A DNA stretch of 64,000 nt from Actimicrobium sp035984655. Lineage in GTDB: Bacteria; Pseudomonadota; Gammaproteobacteria; Burkholderiales; Burkholderiaceae_D. A program made the position numbers and the translations under genes. Numbering within the stretch: the stretch's first letter is position 1; every line of letters starts with the position of its first letter. The notes beneath the pieces are model-generated. The model did not search any database and was not told the DNA's origin. It saw only the letters and a list, made by a program, of their open reading frames with translations. Below are positions 1 through 8,880 of this stretch, one piece after another. The stretch is taken from the NCBI RefSeq assembly GCF_035984655.1, contig NZ_JAXCHT010000020.1:1-64000 (forward strand). The letters are read 5' to 3'.

Positions 1-2
1 GG

Positions 3-59
3 AAAGCCGCCTTGAATCGGTTCACCATCATGTTCGATGAGCGTATGCCGCAACATTAA
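3..59 (+). CDS. C-terminal tail of an upstream protein (partial)
   Basis: Reading from base 3, an open frame encodes 18 residues ending in FDERMPQH and a TAA stop at 57-59. It converges on the next gene and overlaps its stop by a few bases, as tail-to-tail genes often do. Nothing else can be said because the body lies outside the window. Short open frames like this also occur by chance. Confidence 0.3.
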   Translation, partial: KAALNRFTIMFDERMPQH

Positions 60-530
60 TCGATTTCCCGATTACACAAAATCGCGGACACCCTCCCTTC
101 GCCTCTCGTGGCAGCTCGGTCCAAAGCTGCCTTGCACGCAACGCAGCGACTCTTAAGTTCCTCTCTCGACATCGAAGCGTGATCGCGGGAGATTATCTCG
201 AGTGCAATTCTGAACGCATTGATGTTGCTGTAGACGTACACCACGCCTTCAGCGGTCTGTGCACCGAGCAACCCGAGCTTGTCGATCGACTTCTCGTACA
301 CGACGTCCTTCGGACGCTCGATCGGCCTCAAAGCCTCTAGGCTAGGCTTCTGGAGTTCGGTTGCGCTAACGATTGAATTCAAGATATCAGAGAGCAATGG
401 CCAAGCATCCTCGTAGGATGCAAGCTCTCCCGCTAAGCTCGCGGCAACTGTAGTTCCGTCGCGAAAGCGCTTGTAGCTCTCGGAGACGAGTGCGTTTATG
501 ACCGCGACCACAAGCATGACATTGTAGTGG

Positions 531-1415
531 TCAAGTAAATTCAGACATAGCGATAGGTTTTTTTGCTGTCATTTTCCGTTCGAAGGCGGAGGGCGACAGG
601 TTGCCCAATACGGAATGTAATCTGGTGCAGTTGTAGAAGCCGACGATGTAGTCGGTAACGTCATTTTTAGCTTCCGCCTGATTGGCATAAGTGCGTTGCC
701 AGACCCGCTCCATTTTGAGGTTCAGGAAGAAGCGTTCTGCAACTGCGTTGTCCCAGCAATTTGCTCGGCGGCTCATGCTGCAGATGAAGCCCTGCTCGGT
801 CAGGAGTGCCTGGTATTGCTTGCTGGCGTATTGGCTGCCACGGTCGCTATGGACGATTAATCCTGGTGCTGGACGGCGCTGCTGAATCGCCATCTGCAGT
901 GCCTTGCAGACCAGTTCGGCCGGCATGCTCGGTGCCATCGCCCAGCCCACTACTTTGCGCGAGAACAGGTCGAGTACCATCGCCAGATACAGCCAACCAG
1001 TAGCTGTTCGAATATAGGTAATGTCGGTCACGAAGGCAATATTGGGCGCGTCCGGATTGAACTGCCGCGCCAAGATATTTTCGGCAATCGGCAGGGTGTG
1101 ATTGCTGTCGGTGGTGTGAACGAACTTGCGCTTCCAGACCGGCTTGAGGCCAGCCCGACGCATCAGACTGCGTGCCTTGTAGCGGCCAATATCAATGCCT
1201 TGTGACGCCAGGGCGCTGACCAGGCGCCTGCTGCCGTAGCTTTGCTGGCTGGCGGTGAAAGCGGCCTTCAGATGTACGCCAACCTTGCATAAAAGTGGTT
1301 TAGCAGGACGGGACTGGGCGCTGTAATAGCCGGCGCGGCTGACCGACAAAACCCGGCAACTTTGCTCAACGGGGACGGCCTTCTTTTGCAGTTGTGAAAT
1401 CAGCGCGTAGCTCAC
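531..1415 (-). CDS. IS3-family transposase OrfB (DDE catalytic domain)
   Basis: OrfB carries the integrase-like rve core that cuts and joins the element's ends. The DDE residues are visible in FVTDITY, VHSDRGSQY and the E of ERFFLNLKME. An N-terminal HTH_21-type region (YYSAQSRP ... YGSRRLVSAL) precedes the core. The GTG start at 1415 overlaps the orfA stop; production is probably mainly as the frameshifted OrfAB protein. It is 294 residues, full length for the family, with no internal stops, and its stop lies 8 bp inside the left inverted repeat. Confidence 0.94.
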   Translation of the reverse strand: MSYALISQLQKKAVPVEQSCRVLSVSRAGYYSAQSRPAKPLLCKVGVHLKAAFTASQQSYGSRRLVSALASQGIDIGRYKARSLMRRAGLKPVWKRKFVHTTDSNHTLPIAENILARQFNPDAPNIAFVTDITYIRTATGWLYLAMVLDLFSRKVVGWAMAPSMPAELVCKALQMAIQQRRPAPGLIVHSDRGSQYASKQYQALLTEQGFICSMSRRANCWDNAVAERFFLNLKMERVWQRTYANQAEAKNDVTDYIVGFYNCTRLHSVLGNLSPSAFERKMTAKKPIAMSEFT

Positions 1416-1708
1416 TTCAGTTCCCGGGCAAAGAAGGCCGAGGCCTTTTTTAAAATATCGACATCGCCTCGCAATTGACGGTTTTCATGTTCCAACTGGC
1501 GAATACGCTGCTGGTCTGCCGTCAACGGATTACCGATGCCTCGCTGGCCGCTTTGCTCAGCGTCATATTGCTTGATCCAGCGACGAATCGCGGTCTCGCC
1601 GATATCCATGCTCTGACTGACCTGTGTAGTCGTCAGTCCTTGTTCCTTGATCATACGAACGACTTCCAGCTTCAGGCTGATGTCGAATTGCCGGCGTTGC
1701 TTTGTCAT
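1412..1708 (-). CDS. IS3-family transposase OrfA (helix-turn-helix and leucine zipper)
   Basis: OrfA is the DNA-binding half of the IS3 transposase. From MTKQRRQFD the protein is 98 residues: an N-terminal helix-turn-helix (VVRMIKEQGLTTTQVSQS ... AIRRWIKQY) and a C-terminal leucine-zipper-like stretch (IRQLEHENRQLRGDVDIL). An in-frame ATG lies further upstream at 1759, but ATG 1708 gives the normal family start. The stop overlaps the orfB GTG start by 4 bp. A slippery A-AAA-AAG sits at 1445-1451 on the coding strand. A -1 slip there enters the orfB frame, which is open from that point, so an OrfAB fusion transposase can be made. Confidence 0.92.
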   Translation of the reverse strand: MTKQRRQFDISLKLEVVRMIKEQGLTTTQVSQSMDIGETAIRRWIKQYDAEQSGQRGIGNPLTADQQRIRQLEHENRQLRGDVDILKKASAFFARELK

Positions 1709-1813
1709 TGATTTTTCCTCTGGTGGTGGAGTTTCCCACCTATCGAGGTGTCTGCACAAATTAGACCACTACACATAACCTGTGATCAGCGCGACGATGA
1801 GGGTTTCTGACAT

Positions 1814-2097
1814 GCTCGCCTGAAGTATTCGATGGTGCCTAACTTGGTCTATAACGCCAGCTGTCAATTTACCATGGAATCTTGCTAGATAGCATTGAAA
1901 TACTGACTCCTCGCGGAGGTGCGTCAGTCCTATGAATGAATGCTTTTGACCAGTTCACGCCTTTTACACCCACACCGCAAGTTGATATTCAGGGCTATTG
2001 AAGGACAACCAAATCTGAACGCCGCGTTCATCCAGGTCGGCTTATGCACAAGCAATCCAGTGGCATCGACGCCCCACTCGATGCTACACTCCCGCCG
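1814..2097. other. Intergenic region with one imperfect hairpin
   Basis: This 284-bp stretch lies between the original start of the interrupted gene and the DUF2946 gene. The only structure I see is an imperfect inverted repeat at 1902-1928 (ACTGAC-CCTC / GAGG-GTCAGT). It lacks a T-run, so it is not a clear terminator. TACACT at 2085-2090 could be a -10 element for the DUF2946 gene, but no matching -35 is visible. Confidence 0.4.
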
Positions 2098-2496
2098 ATG
2101 CGCCGCCCCACCCCCTTCCGCTACCTGACCGCCTGGATCGCCTGCTTCGCGATCCTGCTGGCGGCATTGGCGCCGAGCGTGACGCATGTGCTGGCCGCTG
2201 CCAAGGGCGGCAATAACGCGTGGATGGAGATCTGCTCCACCACCGGTACCAAATTCATCAGCAGCGCCGTCGCGCAAAAAACCAATCCCGCCGCACCGTC
2301 CGACCAGTCGATGCAACACGGCCATTGCCCGTTCTGCCTGGCGCATGCCGATATGACGGTCCTGCCGACCACCCATTTGTTCGTGCTGCCGTTGCTGGCC
2401 AGCGCCGAGATGTTCCCGTCGCTGTTCTATCAGTCCCCCCGTCCGCTGTTCATGTGGACCGCCGCGCAGTCGCGCGCACCGCCGTCGATTTCCTGA
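2098..2496 (+). CDS. DUF2946 domain protein, small exported metal-uptake accessory
   Basis: From ATG 2098 the protein is 132 residues. A hydrophobic N-terminal segment (YLTAWIACFAILLAALAP) can act as signal or anchor. A central HGHCPFCLAHAD segment holds the His and Cys residues typical of DUF2946 proteins and is a likely metal-binding site. A second hydrophobic segment follows near the C-terminus. DUF2946 genes commonly sit beside TonB-dependent receptors for copper or other metals, as here. The upstream ATG at 2044 would add 18 polar residues and looks less likely. The exact function of the family is not known to me. Confidence 0.8.
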   Translation: MRRPTPFRYLTAWIACFAILLAALAPSVTHVLAAAKGGNNAWMEICSTTGTKFISSAVAQKTNPAAPSDQSMQHGHCPFCLAHADMTVLPTTHLFVLPLLASAEMFPSLFYQSPRPLFMWTAAQSRAPPSIS

Positions 2497-2595
2497 GTTA
2501 GCCCCCGATTGCTGTCATTCCGTCCGGCCCTGCCGGTGCGGGTAATGACGGCGCATCCCAATCAGACTTCTCAGTCAATTCACGCCGGAATTCTC

Positions 2596-4905
2596 ATGAA
2601 TCATCGCATCACCCCCCTTACCGCGGCCATTCTGGCCGCGTTCTCCAGCCACGCCATTGCGCAGCAAAGCGCTCCCGAAAAATCGCTCGGCAGCGTTACC
2701 GTCACCAGCGGCCGTCCCAGTTCATTGCCGTCGCAGATCCCCACCACGATGGAGGGCATCACCGGCAAACAGGTCGAGGCAACCATCAACGCCACCGACA
2801 GCGAAGACGCGCTGAAGTACTTCCCCAGCCTGCTGGTCCGAAAGCGCTACATCGGCGATTACAACCATGCGGTGCTGTCGAGCCGCGCCTCCGGTACCGG
2901 CAACAGCGCGCGTTCGGCGGTGTATGCGGATGGCATCCTGCTGTCGAATTATCTCGGCAATGGCGCGACCTACGCGCCGCGCTGGGGCCTGGTCACGCCG
3001 GAAGAAATCGAGCGCGTCGATGTGCTGTACGGCCCGTTCTCGGCGGCCTATCCGGGCAACTCGGTCGGCGCGGTGGTCGACTATGTCACGCGCATGCCGA
3101 CGCAATTCGAAGCCCATGCCAAGGTCAGCGCCTTCAGCCAGCCCTTCAAGCTGTACAACACCGACACCACGTATCACGGCCACCAGAGCAGCGCGTCGCT
3201 GGGCGACCGGAGCGGCGCCTGGTCGTGGTGGCTGAACGTGAACCGCACCGACAGCCACGGCCAGCCATTGACCTTTCCGACCCGCGCCATCAGCACCAGC
3301 GCGCCGGCGACCAATTCGGTAGAGGTGACTGGCGCGGTGGCGGGGCTCGATCGCACCAATACGCCTTGGCTGCTGCTGGGCACGGCGACCGAATATCACA
3401 CCGTCCAGGATCACGCCAAAGCCAAGCTGGCCTATGATTTTTCACCGACCATCCGCGCCAGTTACACGCTCGGCGTCTGGGAAAACACCTCCGAAGGCCG
3501 TCCGCAAACCTACCTGCGCAACAGCGCCGGCGCGCCGGTGTATGCCGGTCCGGTCAGCATCAACGGCAAGGGCTACACGCTGCTGCCGAGCGACTTCAAT
3601 CTGAGCAATGAATCGCTGGAACATGTGATGCACGGCCTGTCGCTGAAATCGACCACGCGCGGCGCCTTCGACTGGGAAGCCGCGGCCAGCGTGTATGTCT
3701 ACAACAGGGACCAGTTGCGCGCCGCTACCACTGCCCTGCCCGCAGCGACCAGCGGCGGCGCCGGCACCATCCAGGATCAGGACGGCACCGGCTGGAACAC
3801 GCTGGCGCTGAAAGGCATCTGGCGACCGGACGGCGTCAAGGGCGCGCACATCGTCGACTTCGGTTATCAGCAGGAGAACTACCGGCTGCATATCCTGAAA
3901 TCGAACATCGCCGGCGACTGGCGCAGCGACAGCGCCGGCACGCTCAGCAATGAAGTCGGCGGCAAGGCGCAGTTGCGCAGCCTGTACGGGCAAGACCGCT
4001 GGGCCATCACGCCGCAGTGGCAAGCCGTGTTCGGCGTGCGGCTGGAAAACTGGACGGCGTCCAATGGCTACACCCGTTTTTCGGCCACCAGCACGGCCAA
4101 CACCAGCTACGCCGACCGCTCGGAAAATTTCATCTCGCCGAAAGCCGCGCTGTCGTATCGCTGGTCGGACGACACCGTGTTCAAGGCGTCGATCGGCCGC
4201 GCGGTGCGCATGCCAACGGTGAGCGAACTGTATGGCGCGACCTCGACCACCAATTCGCAGTACATCAACGACCCCAACCTGAAGCCGGAAAAATCCTGGA
4301 CCACCGAACTGACCGCCGAAAAGGATCTCGGCGATGCGCGCATGCGGCTGACGTTCTTTACCGAGAACGTGCACGACTCGCTGTATGCACAAACCACCTT
4401 TGATCCGGCCGCCAACAGCAATATCAGCCGGGTGCAGAACGTCGGTCGCATCAAGACCAATGGGGTTGAGATGGCGCTGTCGGGCACCGATGTGATCCGG
4501 CGCGGCCTCGACCTGTCCGGCAGCGTGACCTGGGCCGATTCGCGCATTCGCGACAACGCCGGCTTCGTCAGCGTCCCCGGCGACACCATCGGCAAATACC
4601 AGCCGCGCGTGCCGGAATGGCGTGCCACTGCCGTGGCGACGTATCGGTTCGGCGAGCGCTGGAGCGCCACGTACGGCGCACGTTACAGTGGCCCGCAGTA
4701 TTCGACGCTCAACAACGCCGACGTGAATGGCTTTGCGTACCAGGGCGCCAGCAAATACTTCACCACCGATCTGCGGGTGCGCTATCAGATCGCCAGGCAG
4801 TGGACCGCGTCGTTCGGGATCGACAACCTGAACAACTACCAGTACTGGAATTTCCACCCGTATCCGCAGCGCAGTTTTGCGGCTGAATTGCGGTTCGACC
4901 TGTGA
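2596..4905 (+). CDS. TonB-dependent outer-membrane receptor
   Basis: This receptor moves a ligand across the outer membrane using TonB energy. From ATG 2596 it has 769 residues: a signal peptide ending near SSHAIA, a TonB-box-like LGSVTVTS just after, a plug domain (about residues 40-160, with EEIERVDVLYGPFSAAYPGN) and a long barrel. The barrel holds the conserved GRAVRMPTVSELYG and NLKPEKSWTTE segments and ends in RFDL. It lies between a DUF2946 gene and a PepSY gene, a set often linked to copper or iron-chelate uptake. The ligand cannot be read from the sequence. The start at 2596 places the signal peptide at the N-terminus; the upstream start at 2509 does not. Confidence 0.9.
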   Translation: MNHRITPLTAAILAAFSSHAIAQQSAPEKSLGSVTVTSGRPSSLPSQIPTTMEGITGKQVEATINATDSEDALKYFPSLLVRKRYIGDYNHAVLSSRASGTGNSARSAVYADGILLSNYLGNGATYAPRWGLVTPEEIERVDVLYGPFSAAYPGNSVGAVVDYVTRMPTQFEAHAKVSAFSQPFKLYNTDTTYHGHQSSASLGDRSGAWSWWLNVNRTDSHGQPLTFPTRAISTSAPATNSVEVTGAVAGLDRTNTPWLLLGTATEYHTVQDHAKAKLAYDFSPTIRASYTLGVWENTSEGRPQTYLRNSAGAPVYAGPVSINGKGYTLLPSDFNLSNESLEHVMHGLSLKSTTRGAFDWEAAASVYVYNRDQLRAATTALPAATSGGAGTIQDQDGTGWNTLALKGIWRPDGVKGAHIVDFGYQQENYRLHILKSNIAGDWRSDSAGTLSNEVGGKAQLRSLYGQDRWAITPQWQAVFGVRLENWTASNGYTRFSATSTANTSYADRSENFISPKAALSYRWSDDTVFKASIGRAVRMPTVSELYGATSTTNSQYINDPNLKPEKSWTTELTAEKDLGDARMRLTFFTENVHDSLYAQTTFDPAANSNISRVQNVGRIKTNGVEMALSGTDVIRRGLDLSGSVTWADSRIRDNAGFVSVPGDTIGKYQPRVPEWRATAVATYRFGERWSATYGARYSGPQYSTLNNADVNGFAYQGASKYFTTDLRVRYQIARQWTASFGIDNLNNYQYWNFHPYPQRSFAAELRFDL

Positions 4906-6212
4906 TGACGACACCGACCTTGACGACCTCGCTGCGCGCGCGTCGACACAGCCTGCTGGTGCGCATCCATCTGTGGTCGGCCTTGATCGCCACGCCGCTG
5001 GTGGTCATCGCCGCATTGACCGGCCTGCTGTATCTGTTCACGCCACAGATCGAAGCAGTGCTGTATGACCACCTCGATCATGTGGCCGTTGGCGGCGTGC
5101 CGCTGGCGCTGGACCGGCAGGTTGCCGCCGCCGTCGCGGCAGCGCCACCCGGTGCGACGCTGCAAGCAGTGGCGCCGGCGTTTGCCGACGGCGACACCAC
5201 CGCAGTCAGCTTCGCGCCAGCGGCAGATGGTCATGCAGGTCACGCCGCGACGCCACCGAAGGCAGGTGCACTGGTGGTGTACGTGGACCCGGCCAACGCG
5301 CGCGTCACGGGACAGCTGGCGCGACACGAGCGCTTCGGCAACTGGTCGAAGAACCTGCATTCACGCCTGCTGCAGACCAATGGCTGGCGCTGGATCATCG
5401 AACTGGCGGCCAGCGTGTTGCTGGTCATGCTGCTGACCGGCGTCTTGCTGTGGTGGCCGCAACCAGGCAAAACCGGCATGCCGCAGAAGTCGGCAACGGG
5501 CCGAACGGCATGGAAGCAATGGCATGGTTTCATCGGTGCGGCGCTCATGCTGCTGACGCTGATGATCGTTGTCACCGGTCTGACCTGGAGCGAACATGCC
5601 GGCGGTCAAATTCGCGCGCTGCGCGACCTCAGCGGCCAGGGACCAACCCCGCCGCCGCGTCATTTGCAATCCGGTATGACGCCAACGGCCGCGCCCCTGA
5701 CGTGGCAGGCGGCTGCCGACCTCGCCCGCGCCCGCGCACCGGAAGTGGCGATCGAATTGCGGCCGCCCGTAAACAAGCAGGGTGTCTGGCGCGCCAATGC
5801 GACCACACGCGGGGCGCCGCTGCGTCAATTCGATTTGCGCCTTGACGCCTTCAGTGGCGCCACGCTGTACTACGCCGGATGGGATCAGCAAACCCTGTTC
5901 GGCAAGGCCACGGCAATCGGCATTCCGTTTCATCGCGGCGAATTCGGCTGGTGGAATCAGGCGCTGTTGCTGCTGTTCGATCTCGGCGTATTGTTTTCGG
6001 TGGCGTCCGGCTGGGTCATCTTTTTCGGGCGCTGGCGTGCCGGTGCGGCGCTCATGCCACGCTGGTTGCCGGGGACATTGACGTCGGTGCCGTTGGCTGG
6101 CTGGATTGCGCTGCTGGCGCTGTGCGCACTGATGCCTTTGCTGGCGATCACGGTCGTGCTGGTGGCATTGCTGGAGTTGGGCGGGGCAGGAATCCGGCGC
6201 GGCGTTCAGTAA
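4902..6212 (+). CDS. PepSY-domain inner-membrane protein
   Basis: This 436-residue inner-membrane protein has about five membrane segments: residues 24-50, 168-186, 209-231, 355-375 and 395-428. A large periplasmic PepSY-type region lies between the first two (LDRQVAAAVAAAPPGATLQ ... VYVDPANARVTGQL). Family members are encoded beside TonB receptors and are thought to help release or reduce the imported metal. Translation is coupled to the receptor: GTG 4902 or ATG 4905 overlaps its TGA stop. The 3' end overlaps the convergent gspB stop by 7 bp. Confidence 0.85.
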   Translation: MMTTPTLTTSLRARRHSLLVRIHLWSALIATPLVVIAALTGLLYLFTPQIEAVLYDHLDHVAVGGVPLALDRQVAAAVAAAPPGATLQAVAPAFADGDTTAVSFAPAADGHAGHAATPPKAGALVVYVDPANARVTGQLARHERFGNWSKNLHSRLLQTNGWRWIIELAASVLLVMLLTGVLLWWPQPGKTGMPQKSATGRTAWKQWHGFIGAALMLLTLMIVVTGLTWSEHAGGQIRALRDLSGQGPTPPPRHLQSGMTPTAAPLTWQAAADLARARAPEVAIELRPPVNKQGVWRANATTRGAPLRQFDLRLDAFSGATLYYAGWDQQTLFGKATAIGIPFHRGEFGWWNQALLLLFDLGVLFSVASGWVIFFGRWRAGAALMPRWLPGTLTSVPLAGWIALLALCALMPLLAITVVLVALLELGGAGIRRGVQ

Positions 6213-6850
6213 CTGATCCGGAACCGGTATCCCTTGAAGCGCAGGGTTGCCGCTTTCGGCTTCAGGTTTTCCAGCACCAGTCCGGGCGCGATTTCATCGC
6301 CCTCGTGCACCAGCCGCTTGTCGAGCAACAGCATGCGGTCGGCCGGATTGTCGGAATACATCGAGCCGCCAACGGCCAGCGGCGGCAACTCGCGCCGCAC
6401 GTTGTCGGGCAGGTCGGCCATCGCGATGACACTGGACTGCGGCGCCGTGTCGACAGGCTTCGTGTCGGGTGGCTTCCTGGCAGGCTCCGGGACGGCGACC
6501 CTTGCTACCGCGACCGGCCTGGCAACCGGCTCCGGCCTCGGCGCCAACTTGGGCAAGGGTGGTGGCAACGGCAATTCATTGGCGACGCTGGCGGCCAGCG
6601 GCGGCGCTGCCGGCATGGGTCGGGCCGCAACCAGCTGCACCGGCGCGGACACCGGGCTGTTCATCTGCCATGCCAGTGCGGCGATCGCCAGAACCAGTCC
6701 CGCCAGTACGATCCAGAGCGCGCGGCGCTGCCACAGGGTGGCCTGGTGCGGCGCTGTCCGGCCCGGCTGCGGCTGGGTGTGAAGACCGGGCAACTCGCCG
6801 AGGTGCCGCTCGCTGTCGGCTTTCTTGAGGGCGTCGAGAATGTAGGACAT
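6206..6850 (-). CDS. gspB: General secretion pathway protein GspB
   Basis: GspB works with the ATPase ExeA/GspA to help the type II secretion secretin assemble through peptidoglycan. The 214-residue protein starts MSYILDALKKADSER, the usual N-terminal signature. A single membrane segment follows (LWIVLAGLVLAIAALAW), then a Pro/Ala-rich periplasmic linker. The C-terminal T2SSB domain holds LPPLAVGGSMYSDNPADRML and LVHEGDEIAPGL. It is 3 bp downstream of exeA, so the two form one operon. Confidence 0.88.
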   Translation of the reverse strand: MSYILDALKKADSERHLGELPGLHTQPQPGRTAPHQATLWQRRALWIVLAGLVLAIAALAWQMNSPVSAPVQLVAARPMPAAPPLAASVANELPLPPPLPKLAPRPEPVARPVAVARVAVPEPARKPPDTKPVDTAPQSSVIAMADLPDNVRRELPPLAVGGSMYSDNPADRMLLLDKRLVHEGDEIAPGLVLENLKPKAATLRFKGYRFRISY

Positions 6851-6853
6851 GAA

Positions 6854-8515
6854 TTATTTTCCCGTCGTCGCATCGGCTGCGAGCGTGTCACGTTGCAAAT
6901 GGGGCTCGGCCACGCCACCGGCGGCAGCCAGCCGCATGAACGTCTTTGGCCCGGCAATGCCATCGGCCTGCAATCCCTGGCTCTGCTGGAACTGGCGGAT
7001 GCTCGCGCCGAGGGCATCGCCGTATGGCTGATCCGGCGCCGGCGCCGCTGTCGCATTGATGGTCGCAATCCGAGCCGCGAGCCAGTCGACTTCGGGGCCG
7101 CGGTCACCGGTGCGGACTTCCTTGTGATACCCGGCCGGGCCACGCCACAAGGTGTGGTATTCGCCGGCCCAGCGCCGTTCCAGCGCTGCCAGCGTCACTT
7201 TTTCATAGACGCCGCCAATTTGCAGTAGCGCGTTGTCGGTCTCCAGTCCGGCCAGCAGGGCGTAGTACTCCTTCTTTTCGTCGTCGCGCAGGGTCAGGAT
7301 GACCGGCCGGTCAAGCTCGCGGATTTCATCCAGCCCCTTGCTGCTGACGAAGCAGTACACCTGCTGCTTGAGCAGTGCCCGGCACGGATCGGTGCCAGCG
7401 ACTGTCAGCTGCCAGAATCGTCCGAGCCGTCGATAGGCGGTCGCCAGATCGCGCACGTCGCTGCTCAGGACGATGGGCTCGACCGGCTTGGGCGGTGTTG
7501 CAGGCGCCACCACCGGCGCCGGCTTTGGCTCGGCAACGGGCGGCGCCACTACCGCCGGGGTTTTCCGCGCGATCCGTGACGTCACAGGTTGCCGTTCCAG
7601 CGCCAGCACGGCGCCCGCGACAATCAATGCGCCCACCACCACGCCCGCCACCGACTGGTGCCAGGGCACGCCGGCGATCAGGCGCGACTGCACATCGAAG
7701 CTGAATACTTCGCGCGCTGCGGTCTCGATCGTGCGGGCATCGACATCCTGCTTGCCGCCGGCGTACGCGCCCAGCAGTGCGCGGTCACAGAGCAGGTTGA
7801 TGCGACGCGGTATGCCGCGCGCGCGCTGATGGATACGGCGCATGGCGCTGCGGCTGAAGGGCGACGCGCTTTTGCTGCCGGCCACCGCAAGCCGGTGCGC
7901 AATGTACAGCGCCGTCTCGTCGACCGACAGGGCATCGAGGTGAAAGCGCGCGATGACGCGTTGTGCCAATTGCTCCAGTTCCGGCTTGGCCAGCATCGTG
8001 CGCAGCTCGGGTTGCCCGATCAGGATGATTTGCAGCAGCTTGCGCTCATTGGTTTCGAGATTGGTCAGCAGTCGCAATTGTTCCAGCACGTCGGCCGACA
8101 GGTTTTGCGCCTCATCAATGATCAGGACGTTGTTCTGCAATACCGCATGCGTCTTCAGCAGGTAGGTGTTGAGCGGATCAATGAAGTCCTTGACGGTGGC
8201 CACGCCGCTGTCGCGCGGCGCCACCCGCACGCCGAACTCGTCGCAGATCGATTGCAGCAATTCGATGACGGTTTGCTTCGGATTAAAGATGTAGGCGACA
8301 TTGCAGCGCGCCGGGATTTGTTCCAGGAACAGGCGGCACACGGTGGTCTTGCCGGCGCCGATTTCGCCGGTCAGCAGCACGAAACCGCCGCCGCCGTTCA
8401 GGCCGTACAACAGGTGCGCCAACGCCTCGCGATGCCGCTCGCTCATGAACAAATAGCGCGGATCGGGGGCGATCGAAAAGGGGATTTGTTTTAGGCCAAA
8501 GAATCGTTGGTACAT
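6854..8515 (-). CDS. exeA: ExeA/GspA AAA ATPase, type II secretion assembly
   Basis: ExeA couples ATP hydrolysis to peptidoglycan binding during secretin assembly. From MYQRFFGLKQIPF, the conserved family start at 8515, it has 553 residues. The cytoplasmic AAA domain shows Walker A GEIGAGKTT (residues 50-58) and Walker B VLIIDEAQNL. One membrane helix (VAGVVVGALIVAGAVLAL) leads to a periplasmic part. The C-terminus holds a peptidoglycan-binding domain (FQQSQGLQADGIAGPKTF). The frame stays open further upstream, but that extension is low-complexity and has no family match. No other gsp genes are adjacent. Confidence 0.88.
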   Translation of the reverse strand: MYQRFFGLKQIPFSIAPDPRYLFMSERHREALAHLLYGLNGGGGFVLLTGEIGAGKTTVCRLFLEQIPARCNVAYIFNPKQTVIELLQSICDEFGVRVAPRDSGVATVKDFIDPLNTYLLKTHAVLQNNVLIIDEAQNLSADVLEQLRLLTNLETNERKLLQIILIGQPELRTMLAKPELEQLAQRVIARFHLDALSVDETALYIAHRLAVAGSKSASPFSRSAMRRIHQRARGIPRRINLLCDRALLGAYAGGKQDVDARTIETAAREVFSFDVQSRLIAGVPWHQSVAGVVVGALIVAGAVLALERQPVTSRIARKTPAVVAPPVAEPKPAPVVAPATPPKPVEPIVLSSDVRDLATAYRRLGRFWQLTVAGTDPCRALLKQQVYCFVSSKGLDEIRELDRPVILTLRDDEKKEYYALLAGLETDNALLQIGGVYEKVTLAALERRWAGEYHTLWRGPAGYHKEVRTGDRGPEVDWLAARIATINATAAPAPDQPYGDALGASIRQFQQSQGLQADGIAGPKTFMRLAAAGGVAEPHLQRDTLAADATTGK

Positions 8516-8880
8516 GTCCCGAAGGCTAGCACAAAGCGCTTTGCCACCGGTTGCTTTCAGTGCGGAAAATGCGCCAGTGTGGCATTGGCTTGTCCCTGCG
8601 CAGCACTGACCCGGGCACGCCGTTCCGGAACTGCCACGTCGCTGCGGATCACGGCGTCGGCCGTCCGCGTGCAGCGGGCCAGCGGTACGCAGGCGAACCG
8701 GCGATCCGCGCGAAACCGGAAACCACCACGAAAAAACCCTGGACAGGTGCCTGCCCCAAAGAAATTTGATGGCGCAGGGCATGAACAGTGGGCTATGATC
8801 GGCCATGGATTTTTACCAAGTATTAACTTTTCTGACTAACCACGCACGCGGATCCTGCGGCGGCGGCATGAAGTAATGCG
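8516..8880. other. Divergent intergenic region, no convincing gene
   Basis: This 365-bp region separates exeA from the sensor kinase gene. A TATGAT hexamer at 8794-8799 may be the -10 of the kinase promoter, but I see no good -35 at 17 bp. A 23-codon frame starts at ATG 8805 and ends just before the kinase start. It could be a leader peptide, but nothing in its composition supports translation. Confidence 0.35.

Larger units (their letters stand above)
523..1773 (-). mobile_element. IS3-family insertion sequence, 1251 bp, complete
   Basis: The ends are imperfect inverted repeats: 523-556 and the complement of 1740-1773 both begin TGTAGTGGTC and share CAGACA and CGATAG further in. The flanking bases are CAT on the left (520-522) and CAT on the right (1774-1776), a 3-bp target duplication as expected for IS3 elements. 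Inside are overlapping orfA and orfB on the minus strand. Both frames are open and the catalytic residues are present, so the element looks intact and recent. Confidence 0.93.
56..1813 (-). pseudogene. Small membrane protein gene split by an IS3-family insertion
   Basis: The main fragment is 56-522. Taking out the insertion at 523-1773 with one copy of the CAT target duplication joins it in frame to 1774-1813. The restored protein starts at ATG 1813 with MSETLIVALITGYV and is about 167 residues. The join rebuilds one hydrophobic helix of about 22 residues (TLIVALITGYVMLVVAVI) that neither piece has alone. AGGCGAG just before that ATG is a plausible ribosome binding site. The rest is soluble and charged, with two cysteines (SRCVACK) near the C-terminus. 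I do not recognise the family. The fragment could still be read from ATG 517 but would lose half its membrane anchor. Confidence 0.75.

Noticed and set aside
1902..1928. Inverted repeat downstream of the IS element
   Set aside because: The stem is imperfect and lacks a T-run, so I do not call it a terminator.
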